A DNA stretch of 64,000 nt from an uncultured Pelagibacteraceae bacterium (GTDB lineage: Bacteria > Pseudomonadota > Alphaproteobacteria > Pelagibacterales > Pelagibacteraceae): assembly GCA_902604795.1 (NCBI GenBank), contig CACKZV010000002.1, positions 94,061 through 158,060 on the forward strand. The letters are read 5' to 3'. The notes beneath the pieces were generated by a model, which was given only the letters and a program-made list of their open reading frames with translations, had not been told where the DNA came from and did not search any database. Shown piece by piece: positions 46,732 through 55,756 of the stretch. How positions within the stretch are numbered: position 1 is the first letter of the stretch; each line of letters starts with the position of its first letter. The position numbers and the translations under genes are program-made.

Positions 46732-47579
46732 TCAATCCATTTAAATCAAAAAAGGGACTAGGAAGAGGACTATCTTCTTTGATAGGAGATAGTGAAAAAA
46801 TTGAAAATAAAAAAAATGTCTCAATAAGTTCGTTAGTTAGAAATAAGTATCAGCCAAGAAAAAAATTTGACGAAGCAAGTTTAGAAGAATTAACTAATTC
46901 TATAAGAGAGAGAGGCATAATTCAACCAATCATAGTTAGGCCATCCTCTGATGAGGATGATAAACTAGAAATAATAGCTGGCGAAAGAAGATGGCAGGCA
47001 GCACAACACGCAGGACTTCATGAGGTGCCAGTGGTCGTAATTAATGTAGATAATCTAAAATCTTTAGAACTTGCTATTGTTGAAAACGTTCAAAGAAAGG
47101 ATTTGAATCCAATTGAAGAAGCTGAGGGTTATAAAAGATTGATAGACGAATTTAGTTATGACCAGGACAAGGTATCAAAATTTATTGGTAAAAGTAGAGC
47201 ACATATATCTAATTGTTTGAGACTGCTATCTCTTCCACAAGAAATAATAGAATTAATAATTGAAGAGAAATTGTCTCAAGGACACGCAAAAATCTTAGTT
47301 GGATTAGATAATGCAATTCTTTTAGCAAAGAAAATAATCTCAAAAAAATTGTCAGTTAGGCAAGCAGAAAGTTTAGTTCGTATGTTAAAATCTAGTTCCA
47401 ATAGTTCTATTAAGAAAAAAGATCCAAACATCGTAACTCTTGAAGAGGAGTTAACAGATAAAATTGGAATGAGGGTGTTTGTTAAGAATAAAAGAAATAA
47501 CTCTGGCACTATTAGTTTAGAGTATAAGGGAGCTGACCAGCTTGATAGGTTGGTAGAGATTATTAAACAAAATTATTAG
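46728..47579 (+). CDS. parB: Chromosome partitioning protein ParB
   Basis: 283 residues: N-terminal GLGRGLSSLIGD, the CTP-binding ParB/Srx domain with QPRKKFDEASLEEL, GIIQPIIVRP and IAGERRWQAAQHAG, the helix-turn-helix VSKFIGKSRAHISNCLRLLSLP, and a C-terminal dimer domain. Binds parS and loads as a CTP-switched clamp. Overlaps the convergent holA by 4 bases. Confidence 0.97.
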   Translation: MINPFKSKKGLGRGLSSLIGDSEKIENKKNVSISSLVRNKYQPRKKFDEASLEELTNSIRERGIIQPIIVRPSSDEDDKLEIIAGERRWQAAQHAGLHEVPVVVINVDNLKSLELAIVENVQRKDLNPIEEAEGYKRLIDEFSYDQDKVSKFIGKSRAHISNCLRLLSLPQEIIELIIEEKLSQGHAKILVGLDNAILLAKKIISKKLSVRQAESLVRMLKSSSNSSIKKKDPNIVTLEEELTDKIGMRVFVKNKRNNSGTISLEYKGADQLDRLVEIIKQNY

Positions 47580-48553
47580 TAATTACTGATAAAATTTGAG
47601 ACAAAAAGCATTGAATTTGCTGTATTTTTCTTAACTAAAGCTTCCAAATCATTGATCTTAAATATTATATCTTTTACCTCATTAGTTGACCAGGACTGAG
47701 CTTGTTTTTTTACAATTTCTTTTTCTTTCCAAAATATAGGAGGTTTAATTGTAGATATTACCTGATCAATATTTTTATTATTATCAACTTCATTTCTTAT
47801 CTTTAAAAGTCTTTTTGATTTATTTAATATTGTTCTTATTATTAAGATACAATCGTCTGATGAGTAATTATTTTCATTAAGAATATTTGACACTTTTTTT
47901 GAATTTTTTGCTAAATAATTATCTGATAATTCGAATACACTGTAGTTTTCTGCAAGATTAGAAAGTTTTAATATATCTTCAATACTTAATTTTTTTTTAG
48001 TAATTGATAAGTTTTTTAATTTAGATAGTTCATTTTTTAAATTTATTCTATCACCATTCGATCTTTCGATAAGAATATTTTTTATTTCTTGAGAAAGGCT
48101 TAATTTATAATCTTTTAAAAAGTTATTAATAATAAAATTTAATGATCGAGAATCGTCTTCATAAACCGGTATACAAATTACATTTTTTTCTTTTTCAAAT
48201 AAATTTCTTAATTTAGATTTCTTTTCTAAGTTTGAAGATTTAATTATTACTTTTGCTCCAATTTCCTTTCTTTCTAAAAGTTCATTAATAACAGTAATTA
48301 ATTTATCTGTACCTCTTGAAATAATAATTAATTTTTCAGTCTCGAAAAGAGATTTATTTAGCAAACTTGATATAAATTCATCTTTGTTTGTTAATATATC
48401 CTGCTCATCATATTTCAAAACTTCACCTTTAAAATTTTTTAAATAGAAATTATTAATTATATCTTGCTTAACTCCTTCGTTATTACCATAAATTAGATGT
48501 ATATTTAATTTTGATGATTCTAATTTTTCTAATTCAAAACTTTTAATTATCAT
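47576..48553 (-). CDS. holA: DNA polymerase III delta subunit (clamp loader)
   Basis: 325 residues with HLIYGNNEGVKQDII at the start, a degenerate ATPase-like domain, RSNGDRINLKNELSKL, and a C-terminal helical domain (KPPIFWKEKEIVKKQAQSWS, matching the '...iFwkek..v..q...W' of alphaproteobacterial HolA). Low sequence conservation is normal. Overlaps lptE by 11 bases, the usual leuS-lptE-holA order. Confidence 0.88.
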   Translation of the reverse strand: MIIKSFELEKLESSKLNIHLIYGNNEGVKQDIINNFYLKNFKGEVLKYDEQDILTNKDEFISSLLNKSLFETEKLIIISRGTDKLITVINELLERKEIGAKVIIKSSNLEKKSKLRNLFEKEKNVICIPVYEDDSRSLNFIINNFLKDYKLSLSQEIKNILIERSNGDRINLKNELSKLKNLSITKKKLSIEDILKLSNLAENYSVFELSDNYLAKNSKKVSNILNENNYSSDDCILIIRTILNKSKRLLKIRNEVDNNKNIDQVISTIKPPIFWKEKEIVKKQAQSWSTNEVKDIIFKINDLEALVKKNTANSMLFVSNFISNY

Positions 48554-49019
48554 TTAGATTTGTAATTGACGAAATGATATTATCACTGATACTCCCAGTT
48601 AAATTTTCTACAATAATATCCTCTGTTTGTTCAAGTTTAAACTGATCAGAGTCATTATTATAAATATTATTTTTTTCTATTTTATTTGTGAGGAGTAATT
48701 TATCGTTACTGATTATCCTATATTCAACTATGATATTCATTTCAAACTTTAAAGGATCTCCTTTTGAATCTTTTGATACAATTTTTCTTTCTTTTTTTGA
48801 ATTCACACTTATTACATACTTTTTTTTGTCTTTATTTTCTGTATTCTTGATAAACTTAAGTTTATTTCTTATAATTCTATTTATATCTCTTTCACCATTA
48901 TAAAAAGATTCCTTGATTTCAAAATTGTAATCTTTTTCCAAGAAAATTGGCTGATAAGAGCATGAAGTTATTCCTACTATTAAAAAAAGAGCTAGAGTTT
49001 TTATTAGGATTTTATTCAT
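48543..49019 (-). CDS. lptE: LPS-assembly lipoprotein LptE
   Basis: 158 residues with a lipoprotein signal: hydrophobic stretch and lipobox ITSC giving acylated Cys at about residue 20, then [13 protein letters not shown] ('CGFqPLY' equivalent). Partner of LptD in the outer membrane. The sequence is divergent, so the leuS-lptE-holA order carries much of the evidence. Overlaps leuS by 8 bases. Confidence 0.82.
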   Translation of the reverse strand: MNKILIKTLALFLIVGITSCSYQPIFLEKDYNFEIKESFYNGERDINRIIRNKLKFIKNTENKDKKKYVISVNSKKERKIVSKDSKGDPLKFEMNIIVEYRIISNDKLLLTNKIEKNNIYNNDSDQFKLEQTEDIIVENLTGSISDNIISSITNLNDN

Positions 49020-51558
49020 TTATTAATAAATTAATTAATCTATTTTTTACAAATATGATTTTGTTTATAGATTTATCTTTTAAATATTTTTTTGACAATT
49101 CATTTGATCTAATTTTCTTCATCAGACTATTTTGATCGATATCTCTACTTTCCTTTAAAATTGCTCTTTTTTTTCCATTTATTTGTACAACATAATCTAT
49201 TCTTTCTTCATCTAAAAGATTTTTGTCTATTTTAGGCCATTTTATTTGATCAATAAATCCTAATTCATCCATACACTCAGCTGTAAAATGTGGGATCGCA
49301 GGTGAAAACAAAATTAATATTTTTTTATAACTATCCTTAAGAACTTTGCTATTAATTTTTTTTTCAATTTCCTTATTGAGAAAATTATATGTCTCATAAA
49401 TATTAGCTATTATTACGTTGTAATTAAAACCATTAAGGTTGTTAGTTATCTTGTTTATCATTTGATTTGTATATTTCTGTAAAGTTTTATCTTCTGAATT
49501 ATTATTATTATTATTTTTAATTTTTTCTTTTATTTTGGTATGTAATATCCAAAGTTTTTGTAAAAATTTAAAAGAAGCAACCATCCCTTGATCTGACCAT
49601 TGCACATCTTTTTCAGGTGGACTATCTGATAATATAAATAATCTTACTGCATCAGCTCCATAGCTATTAATTATATTTTCAGGATCTATGACATTTTTTT
49701 TTGATTTTGACATTGACTCTGAAGGACCAACTTTAACTTTATTTTTTTTATCCCCCTTTTTACAATACTGGTTTCCAACCAATTCTATTTCCTCTGGACT
49801 TAACCAATTATTATTTTGGTCTTTATAGGTCTCATGGCATACCATCCCTTGAGTAAATAAACCTTCAAATGGCTCTTTAAATTTAAAACTATTATTTTTA
49901 AATCCTATGGCCTTGGTAAAAAATCTTGAGTACAATAAGTGAAGAATTGCGTGTTCAACTCCACCAATATATTGATCAACGGGCATCCAATAGTCAATCT
50001 CTTCTTGTTTATATCCATATTTTAAATTGTCCGGTGAGCAAAATCTAAGATAATACCATGATGAGCAAACAAACGTATCCAGAGTATCTGTTTCTCTAAT
50101 ATATTTTTTCCCATTCATGGTAAAATTTTTCCAATCTGTTTTTGAGTCAAGGGGATTACCTTTTGAATTTAAATCAATATTGTCTGGAAGTTTAACTGGT
50201 AGATTATTTTTTGGAATTTTTACTACATTTCCCTCTTCATCATAAGCCATTGGTATAGGGCAACCCCAATACCTTTGTCTTGAAACTCCCCAATCTTTAA
50301 GTCTAAAATTAATTTTCTTTTTACCAATTTTTTTTTCCTCTAAAATATCAATTGTTTTTTTAATTGATTCCTCTGGGGCTTTAAGTTTATTTAGGAATTC
50401 TGAATTTATCAAAACTCCAGGACCTGAATATGCCTCATCCTTTACCTCAAAACTTTCTTTTTCACCATCTGGCTTAACAACTGTTTTAATACTAAGACCA
50501 TATTTTTTAGCAAAGTCGAAATCTCTCTGATCATGTGCAGGACACCCAAATACCGCTCCAAAACCGTAATCCATTAAAACAAAATTTGCAAAGAAAACTG
50601 GGACTTTTTGTTTTGGATTTAAGGGATTTATTGCTTCAAGATTTGTCTTAAAACCAATTTTTTCACCAATTGCAATTGCTTCTTCAGTCGTTCCTGTCTT
50701 TGAACACTCTGTTTTAAAATCTTGAAATTCTTTATTTTTTAAAAAATATTTTGAAATTTCATGATCAACAGACAGAGCTAAAAATGAAAATCCAAATAGT
50801 GTATCGGGTCTCGTTGTGAAACATTTTATTTCTTTTACAGGAATATCTCCCTCTGTTTTAAATGCTATTTCACAGCCAAAAGATTTTCCAATCCAATTTT
50901 TTTGCATTATTTTAACTTTATTAGGCCAAAGTTTTAGATCATCTAAGCCATCTAGTAATTCTTGTGAAAATTTTGAAATATTAAAAAACCATTGATTTAG
51001 CTTTTTACGTTCAACTACTGCTCCAGATCTCCACCCTTTTCCATCAATAACTTGCTCGTTTGCAAGCACAGTTTTATCAACTGGGTCCCAGTTTACATAA
51101 TTTTCTTTTCTGTAAACTAATCCTTTCTCGTAAAGCTCTAAGAAAAATAATTGTTGATGCTTATAATATTCTTCAGAACAGGTAGAAATTTCTCTGTCCC
51201 AATCAATGGAGAGCCCTAGTTTTTTTAACTGGCTTTTCATATTTGAAATGTTTTTATTTGTCCATTCTTTTGGATCTAAATTATTTTCTCTTGCAGCATT
51301 TTCTGCAGGCATACCAAATGCATCCCAACCCATTGGATGCATTACATTAAAACCTTGTAAAGACTTATAACGTGATAAAACATCACCTATAGTATAATTT
51401 CTTACATGACCCATGTGAATTTTGCCTGAAGGATAAGGAAACATTTCAAGACAATAAAACTTTTCTTTTGAATGATCTATTTTAGATTTAAAAACTCCCG
51501 ATTTTATCCATTTTTCTTGCCATTTTTTTTCTATCGTTTTAAAATTATATCTTTCCAT
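49012..51558 (-). CDS. leuS: Leucyl-tRNA synthetase
   Basis: 848 residues, class I synthetase. HIGH-type motif in [18 protein letters not shown]1 editing domain with [15 protein letters not shown], the [17 protein letters not shown] region, and the KMSKS equivalent [14 protein letters not shown] run of six Asn encoded by an (ATT)n repeat sits just before the anticodon-binding domain. First gene of leuS-lptE-holA. Confidence 0.97.
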   Translation of the reverse strand: MERYNFKTIEKKWQEKWIKSGVFKSKIDHSKEKFYCLEMFPYPSGKIHMGHVRNYTIGDVLSRYKSLQGFNVMHPMGWDAFGMPAENAARENNLDPKEWTNKNISNMKSQLKKLGLSIDWDREISTCSEEYYKHQQLFFLELYEKGLVYRKENYVNWDPVDKTVLANEQVIDGKGWRSGAVVERKKLNQWFFNISKFSQELLDGLDDLKLWPNKVKIMQKNWIGKSFGCEIAFKTEGDIPVKEIKCFTTRPDTLFGFSFLALSVDHEISKYFLKNKEFQDFKTECSKTGTTEEAIAIGEKIGFKTNLEAINPLNPKQKVPVFFANFVLMDYGFGAVFGCPAHDQRDFDFAKKYGLSIKTVVKPDGEKESFEVKDEAYSGPGVLINSEFLNKLKAPEESIKKTIDILEEKKIGKKKINFRLKDWGVSRQRYWGCPIPMAYDEEGNVVKIPKNNLPVKLPDNIDLNSKGNPLDSKTDWKNFTMNGKKYIRETDTLDTFVCSSWYYLRFCSPDNLKYGYKQEEIDYWMPVDQYIGGVEHAILHLLYSRFFTKAIGFKNNSFKFKEPFEGLFTQGMVCHETYKDQNNNWLSPEEIELVGNQYCKKGDKKNKVKVGPSESMSKSKKNVIDPENIINSYGADAVRLFILSDSPPEKDVQWSDQGMVASFKFLQKLWILHTKIKEKIKNNNNNNSEDKTLQKYTNQMINKITNNLNGFNYNVIIANIYETYNFLNKEIEKKINSKVLKDSYKKILILFSPAIPHFTAECMDELGFIDQIKWPKIDKNLLDEERIDYVVQINGKKRAILKESRDIDQNSLMKKIRSNELSKKYLKDKSINKIIFVKNRLINLLINE

Positions 51559-51584
51559 TAAATTAAATTAAAAATTACTACTAA

Positions 51585-52163
51585 TTATTTTTTTCTGGTA
51601 GTTGTTCCACCTTTATAAGGCTTGAAATTTTTATCTTTATTTTGTTTTTTATAAATTGTTGCTTTAGATAAAATTTGTTTTTTTAATTCAGCTGAAAGTG
51701 ATCCTGTTTTTTGAGAAATCGCACAATTTGCAACCTGGTTACATTTTTTATAGAAAACTTTGATATCTAATGCATCAGCCCTAACTTCATTTGTTAAAAA
51801 ACGAATAGATATTTTTACTGACTCGTCTAAATTGCTACCTTCAGAATACCAATCTGTTATAATTATGCCTCCGCCATAATTTACAGAGGAGAGAGGCATA
51901 AAGTCTAAAGTATCAAGTGATGCTCTCCATAACTCGTTAGCACTAGCAAACATAAAATCTCCACCTTTACCTGAGCCTTTAAATGCATCATCTAGTCTGA
52001 ACCCTCTTCCTTCTTCGAGATTTTTTTTCACTCTTTCCTTAGGGTCTGGTGAAGTTTTTCGCGCATCTCCACCTGGCAAACTTTCAATACCCTTGCATGA
52101 TGTCAGTGCAAATATTCCAATCATCAAAAATTTTGTGACTCGTAAATTTAAAAAATTTGCCAT
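51585..52163 (-). CDS. DUF3576 lipoprotein
   Basis: 192 residues with a lipoprotein signal (lipobox LTSC, Cys about residue 23). The body (FMFASANELWRASLDTLDFMPLSSVNYGGGIIITDWY) is the conserved DUF3576 core found next to leuS in alphaproteobacteria. Function unknown; presumably attached to the inner face of the outer membrane. Twenty-six bases upstream of leuS on the same strand. Confidence 0.9.
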   Translation of the reverse strand: MANFLNLRVTKFLMIGIFALTSCKGIESLPGGDARKTSPDPKERVKKNLEEGRGFRLDDAFKGSGKGGDFMFASANELWRASLDTLDFMPLSSVNYGGGIIITDWYSEGSNLDESVKISIRFLTNEVRADALDIKVFYKKCNQVANCAISQKTGSLSAELKKQILSKATIYKKQNKDKNFKPYKGGTTTRKK

Positions 52164-52347
52164 AAATGTTCTAAAAACTTAGTAATAGATGAAAAAACAC
52201 TATAGTTAAAAGGATTTTTTTAGTAATGACAAAAATATCAAATAATTCAACATTTTTAGTGATGTAAAATTACAACACTTTTATAAAAAAACTCGAATTG
52301 ATTAACTAAATGTCAGTAAAATAGTTAAAAATTGATACTAGTTTAGC

Positions 52348-52363
52348 TGTTTAATATTAAACA
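52348..52363 (+). promoter_or_regulatory. 16-bp perfect palindrome upstream of the porin gene
   Basis: TGTTTAATATTAAACA is fully self-complementary and lies 20 bases before the porin ATG, followed by a good ribosome binding site (GAAAGG). A TTGATA at 52332-52337 could be a -35, with a -10 inside or beside the palindrome. The rest of the 219-base gap between DUF3576 and the porin shows AT-rich sequence without other clear structure. Could be an operator or a short leader hairpin. Confidence 0.5.
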
Positions 52364-52382
52364 ATTAACGAAAGGTAATAAT

Positions 52383-53327
52383 ATGAACAATCTAAAGAAA
52401 ATAGGATTGACAGCATTAGGAACTGCAATGGTAGCTAGCTCAGCGTCAGCTGCTACTATGTCTGTTTCAGGTGGTACGTCACTCTTTTTCGGTGGAGAAG
52501 ATAACAGTAACTCAGGAAATGGTTGGTCAATGACTGATCAAGTTACTTTCTCTGCTAGTGGTGAAATGGATAATGGTTTCACAATTTCAACTAGTCTTCA
52601 ATTAGACGGAGTTGGTGCTGCTGCAACAACTAACGGTCACTTTGATGACAGAAGTATAACAATCGATACAGGTGATATGGGTAAATTAACATTCTCAGGT
52701 CACGGATCTTCAGGACCAGTTGGTGCATGGGATGATTTAACTCCAAGTGCAAACGAAGAGTCTTGGGGAACATCTATCGGAGCTACAGTTGATGGTCCAA
52801 CTAACTCTGCAATTGGTAACAATTCATTCATTTATGATTATACTCTATCTGATGCAATTGCACTTAAAGCAGCTTACATACCATCAAAAGGTACTCCGCT
52901 TGAAAGTTCAACTGAGATCGGTGTTGTATACACAGGTATTGATGGTTTAACTGTTAGTGCTGCAATGGGTGAAAATAACACTGCAGCTGACAAAATCGAC
53001 TTAAGTGTATTCAGTGCAAACTATGCAGCTGGTCCAATTACAGTTGGTATACAAACAAACGAATCAGACGCAGGTACTGGTACGGATGAAGACTTTACAG
53101 CATATGGTGTTTCTTACGCAGTAAGTGACGATGTTTCTGTATCTTACAACGTATCTTCACTTGATTATTCTTCAACTTTACAAGATCAAGATTCGTCTGC
53201 AGTAAGTGTTTCATTTACAGCAGGTGGTGTAGCGATTTCAGCTTCGCATCAGACTACTGACAATGTAGCTGGAGCAGCAACAGCTGATAACTCATCATAC
53301 GAAGTAAACTTTTCTTTTTCATTTTAA
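52383..53327 (+). CDS. Outer membrane porin
   Basis: 314 residues with a standard signal peptide cut after SASA (about residue 23), then alternating beta strands rich in Gly, Ser, Asp and Thr, and a C-terminal strand ending SFSF (terminal Phe, the Bam recognition signal). Codons are visibly less AT-rich and more regular than in neighbours, suggesting high expression, and it has its own leader and strong terminator. Resembles alphaproteobacterial 16-stranded general porins. Solute specificity unknown. Confidence 0.88.
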   Translation: MNNLKKIGLTALGTAMVASSASAATMSVSGGTSLFFGGEDNSNSGNGWSMTDQVTFSASGEMDNGFTISTSLQLDGVGAAATTNGHFDDRSITIDTGDMGKLTFSGHGSSGPVGAWDDLTPSANEESWGTSIGATVDGPTNSAIGNNSFIYDYTLSDAIALKAAYIPSKGTPLESSTEIGVVYTGIDGLTVSAAMGENNTAADKIDLSVFSANYAAGPITVGIQTNESDAGTGTDEDFTAYGVSYAVSDDVSVSYNVSSLDYSSTLQDQDSSAVSVSFTAGGVAISASHQTTDNVAGAATADNSSYEVNFSFSF

Positions 53328-53340
53328 TTGAAGAAGTAAT

Positions 53341-53904
53341 TTATTTATGAAAAAGGCCCCTTTTAGGGGCCTTTTTTTTATCAAAAAATGAAATACCAGC
53401 AAAACCAGTTGATTGAGTAAGATTAATTAACTTAAAATTCTTCTTAGATATTCCCCCAAGAGCAACTATCTTTTTATTTGAAAGTCTAGAAATTAAATTA
53501 AATTTATTTATTCCTAGAAAGTTTTTATTTTTTTTAAAAATTGAAGATATAAAAATTGTATCAACTTTTTGTTTTTCTTTAATTCTCAATTCTTTTAAAT
53601 TATGTGCTGATCCTAGTATTAAAAATTTTCTTTTGAATTTATAACTTAGATGAGAAAAGTTATTATTGAAGGAAGGTAAATAAACGCCATCTAAGTCTAA
53701 ATTTAAAGATAATTTAATGTTATTGGATAAGATAAACTTCAGTTTTTTGACTCTACAATAGTTCCTTAAAAATAGAATTTCATCAATTTTATAATTTTTT
53801 TTGTAATTGCGGTAAATTATTGTTGTATTTAAATCTTGTTTATCAATATTACTTTTTTCAAATTTTTCTATAAAGTAATATTTTTTTATAAATTTATAAT
53901 GCAT
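53341..53904 (-). CDS. Thiamine-phosphate synthase-like protein (TenI/ThiE fold)
   Basis: 187 residues from the ATG at 53904. The C-terminal half matches the ThiE/TenI barrel: DTIFISSIFKKNKNFLGINKFNLIS, KKIVALGGISKKNF and STGFAGISFF. The N-terminal half (LNLDLDGVYLPS in place of 'aDGvHlgq') is divergent, and pyrophosphate-binding residues are uncertain, so catalytic activity is doubtful. SAR11 are known to lack de novo pyrimidine synthesis for thiamine. Its coding end contains the porin terminator; its start abuts that of yggS. Confidence 0.7.
   Translation of the reverse strand: MHYKFIKKYYFIEKFEKSNIDKQDLNTTIIYRNYKKNYKIDEILFLRNYCRVKKLKFILSNNIKLSLNLDLDGVYLPSFNNNFSHLSYKFKRKFLILGSAHNLKELRIKEKQKVDTIFISSIFKKNKNFLGINKFNLISRLSNKKIVALGGISKKNFKLINLTQSTGFAGISFFDKKKAPKRGLFHK
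53351..53378 (+). terminator. Porin terminator, overlapping the 3' end of the thiE-like gene
   Basis: GGCCCC and GGGGCC form a GC-rich stem, extended by A/T pairs, around a TTTTA loop and followed by a T-run, 23 bases after the porin stop. The minus strand also ends in a T stretch, so it may work both ways. It encodes the last residues (KKAPKRGLF) of the convergent thiE-like gene. Confidence 0.93.
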
Positions 53905-54561
53905 AAGACAGTTCAAAATTTAATATCAATTCAAAGTTTAATTAAATCAAAATTATTAGACTTAAAAGTAAAAGAAAGAATACCAAAAATCATAGCAGTT
54001 TCAAAAACATTTAAGATTGATCATATTTTGCCTTTAATTGAGTATGGTCACCTAGATTATGGTGAAAATAAAGTTCAAGAAGCTTTAGAAAAATGGTCAG
54101 AGATAAAAAATCAAAATAGTAAAATTAATCTTCACTTAATAGGTAAATTACAGACTAATAAAGTTAAATTCGCAGTAAAAATTTTTGACTTCATTCATTC
54201 TTTAGATAATGAAAAGTTAGCTCAAAAAATTGCAGACGAGCAACTAAAGCAAGAAAAAAAACCAAAAATTTTTATTCAAATTAATCTAGGTGAGGAAAGT
54301 CAAAAATCTGGAATCTTAAAAAAAGATTTAGTTGAATTTTACAATTTCGCAATAAAACTTAATTTAGATATTATTGGATTAATGTGTATTCCACCTTTCG
54401 ATAAAGATTCTACTGTTTTTTTTTCACAAATGAGTGAACTTAATGAAATCGTAAATCTAAAGCAATTAAGTATGGGAATGTCCTCAGATTACCTTAAAGC
54501 TTTAGAATATAAAGCTACATATTTAAGAATTGGTTCAAACATATTTGGTCAAAGAGGTTAA
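53899..54561 (+). CDS. yggS: PLP homeostasis protein (YggS/PLPBP)
   Basis: 220 residues from the ATG at 53899; the track's upstream start lies in the opposite gene. Alanine-racemase-like barrel: IIAVSKTFKIDHI with the PLP Lys, YGENKVQEALEKW, HLIGKLQTNKVK, IFIQINLGEESQKSG, LSMGMSSDYLKAL and YLRIGSNIFGQR. Binds pyridoxal phosphate without enzymatic turnover. Starts in ATGCAT shared with the divergent thiE-like gene. Confidence 0.95.
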   Translation: MHKTVQNLISIQSLIKSKLLDLKVKERIPKIIAVSKTFKIDHILPLIEYGHLDYGENKVQEALEKWSEIKNQNSKINLHLIGKLQTNKVKFAVKIFDFIHSLDNEKLAQKIADEQLKQEKKPKIFIQINLGEESQKSGILKKDLVEFYNFAIKLNLDIIGLMCIPPFDKDSTVFFSQMSELNEIVNLKQLSMGMSSDYLKALEYKATYLRIGSNIFGQRG

Positions 54562-55052
54562 GCTAATTTAATTTTAGTTTTTCTGTTAATTAATTTTATA
54601 AGTATTAAAAAATCTTTTTTCTTAAGCGCTATACACCCTGCGGTCGGTTTAAAATCTTTTGTTAAATGAAGAAATATTGCACTACCTTTACCTAATTTAG
54701 TATTTTCAGTGTTATAATTAATTGGTATTACAAAGTCGTATTTATTATCCTTTCGGAATAATTTTTCATGTTTAATTTTTTTTTTAATCTTAATTAACTT
54801 ATTATAATATTTTGAATTTCTTGTATCATCACACCACCCAGTTTCCTTATTTATTGGGACACATTTTAGTTTAGTTATTGGTTTTGAATTTCTATCTTTC
54901 CTATAATATAAATTTCCTAATGAAAATTTGCCAACTGGAGTTTTTCCATCTCCTTCAACCTTTTTTTTCCCTAAACCTTTCTTTCCGATACAACATCTAA
55001 AATAAAAATCATCAATTTTAAGAGTTTCTTTATTTTTTAGAAAAATTGTCAT
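54558..55052 (-). CDS. YkuD-type L,D-transpeptidase-like protein
   Basis: 164 residues: GKKKVEGDGKTPVGKFSLGN near the start and IFLHLTKDFKPTAGCIALKKKD near the end, with the catalytic Cys in TAGCIAL and a preceding His. This is the COG3786 branch of YkuD proteins. No signal peptide is visible, which is odd for a peptidoglycan enzyme. Overlaps the yggS stop by 4 bases and is divergent from the winged-helix gene by 17 bases. Confidence 0.85.
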   Translation of the reverse strand: MTIFLKNKETLKIDDFYFRCCIGKKGLGKKKVEGDGKTPVGKFSLGNLYYRKDRNSKPITKLKCVPINKETGWCDDTRNSKYYNKLIKIKKKIKHEKLFRKDNKYDFVIPINYNTENTKLGKGSAIFLHLTKDFKPTAGCIALKKKDFLILIKLINRKTKIKLA

Positions 55053-55069
55053 ATCCTAATTATATATAT

Positions 55070-55648
55070 ATGAATGATCAAACATTAGTAATTTATGATT
55101 TTAGTGTAATATATAAAATACTTAAGGAAATTGAAGATCATTTTAATTTTAGACTAATTAATATATCTAAAAATAAACTTCAAGATTGTAGACTAAAAAA
55201 TATGGATAATTTTCTGATCATTTCTCCAAAAAAAATTAAAAATGAAGACAACTTAATTATAATTGATAAGCTTCCAATTGAAATACCTAAGTTAATAGAA
55301 AGTATAAACATAAAATTTTTAAAAAAAATTTATAACCAACAATCAGAAATAGATTTAGGAAATTACAAGCTAAATTTAAATTCAAGAATGATTTTCAATA
55401 ATGAAAACTCATTAAACTTGACTGAAAGGGAAGCAAATATAATAATTTTTTTAAGTAAGTCTGGAAAACCCGTTAAAATTTCAAAATTACAGACTGAAGT
55501 ATGGGGTCATAATTCAAAATTAGAAACTCATACAGTTGAGACACATATATATAGGTTAAGATCAAAAATAAGTAAGAGTTTCAAAGATGATAATTTTATA
55601 TCAAGTACTAAACAGGGTTACGTTTTAAAAAAAATTAACCATGAATAA
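55070..55648 (+). CDS. Winged-helix transcriptional regulator with receiver-like N-terminus
   Basis: 192 residues from the ATG at 55070; the track's TTG start overlaps the divergent gene. The C-terminal 95 residues are an OmpR/PhoB-type DNA-binding domain (LNLTEREANIIIFLSKSG, KLQTEVWGHNSKLETHTVETHIYRLRSKI, ISSTKQGYVL). The first 95 residues look like a receiver domain without the acidic pocket and phospho-Asp, so it is probably not a phosphorylated regulator. No sensor kinase is adjacent. Overlaps the ArfA-like ORF by 8 bases. Confidence 0.85.
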   Translation: MNDQTLVIYDFSVIYKILKEIEDHFNFRLINISKNKLQDCRLKNMDNFLIISPKKIKNEDNLIIIDKLPIEIPKLIESINIKFLKKIYNQQSEIDLGNYKLNLNSRMIFNNENSLNLTEREANIIIFLSKSGKPVKISKLQTEVWGHNSKLETHTVETHIYRLRSKISKSFKDDNFISSTKQGYVLKKINHE

Positions 55649-55748
55649 AAAGAATATTATGATTAAAGAATTATTTTCGAAAAAATATAAGCCACAAAAA
55701 ATAAAACCTAAAAAAGGAAAAGGTTCTTTTAAAAGAAAAAAAAAATAG
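55641..55748 (+). CDS. ArfA-like ribosome-rescue peptide (35 aa)
   Basis: Too short for the ORF track. Reads MNKKNIMIKELFSKKYK... and ends KPKKGKGSFKRKKK. The KKGKGS(F/Y)xRKxK end matches the core of E. coli ArfA (KNKKGKGSYMRKGK as I know it), and the alignment continues upstream without a gap through the aromatic residue (LFSKKYK against LLHDPLF region). ArfA recruits RF2 to ribosomes stalled on nonstop mRNA. The ORF overlaps the regulator's stop and ends eight bases before the convergent kinase gene. It lacks the hydrophobic C-terminal tail that controls ArfA in E. coli. Confidence 0.65.
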   Translation: MNKKNIMIKELFSKKYKPQKIKPKKGKGSFKRKKK

Positions 55749-55756
55749 ATATTTAT

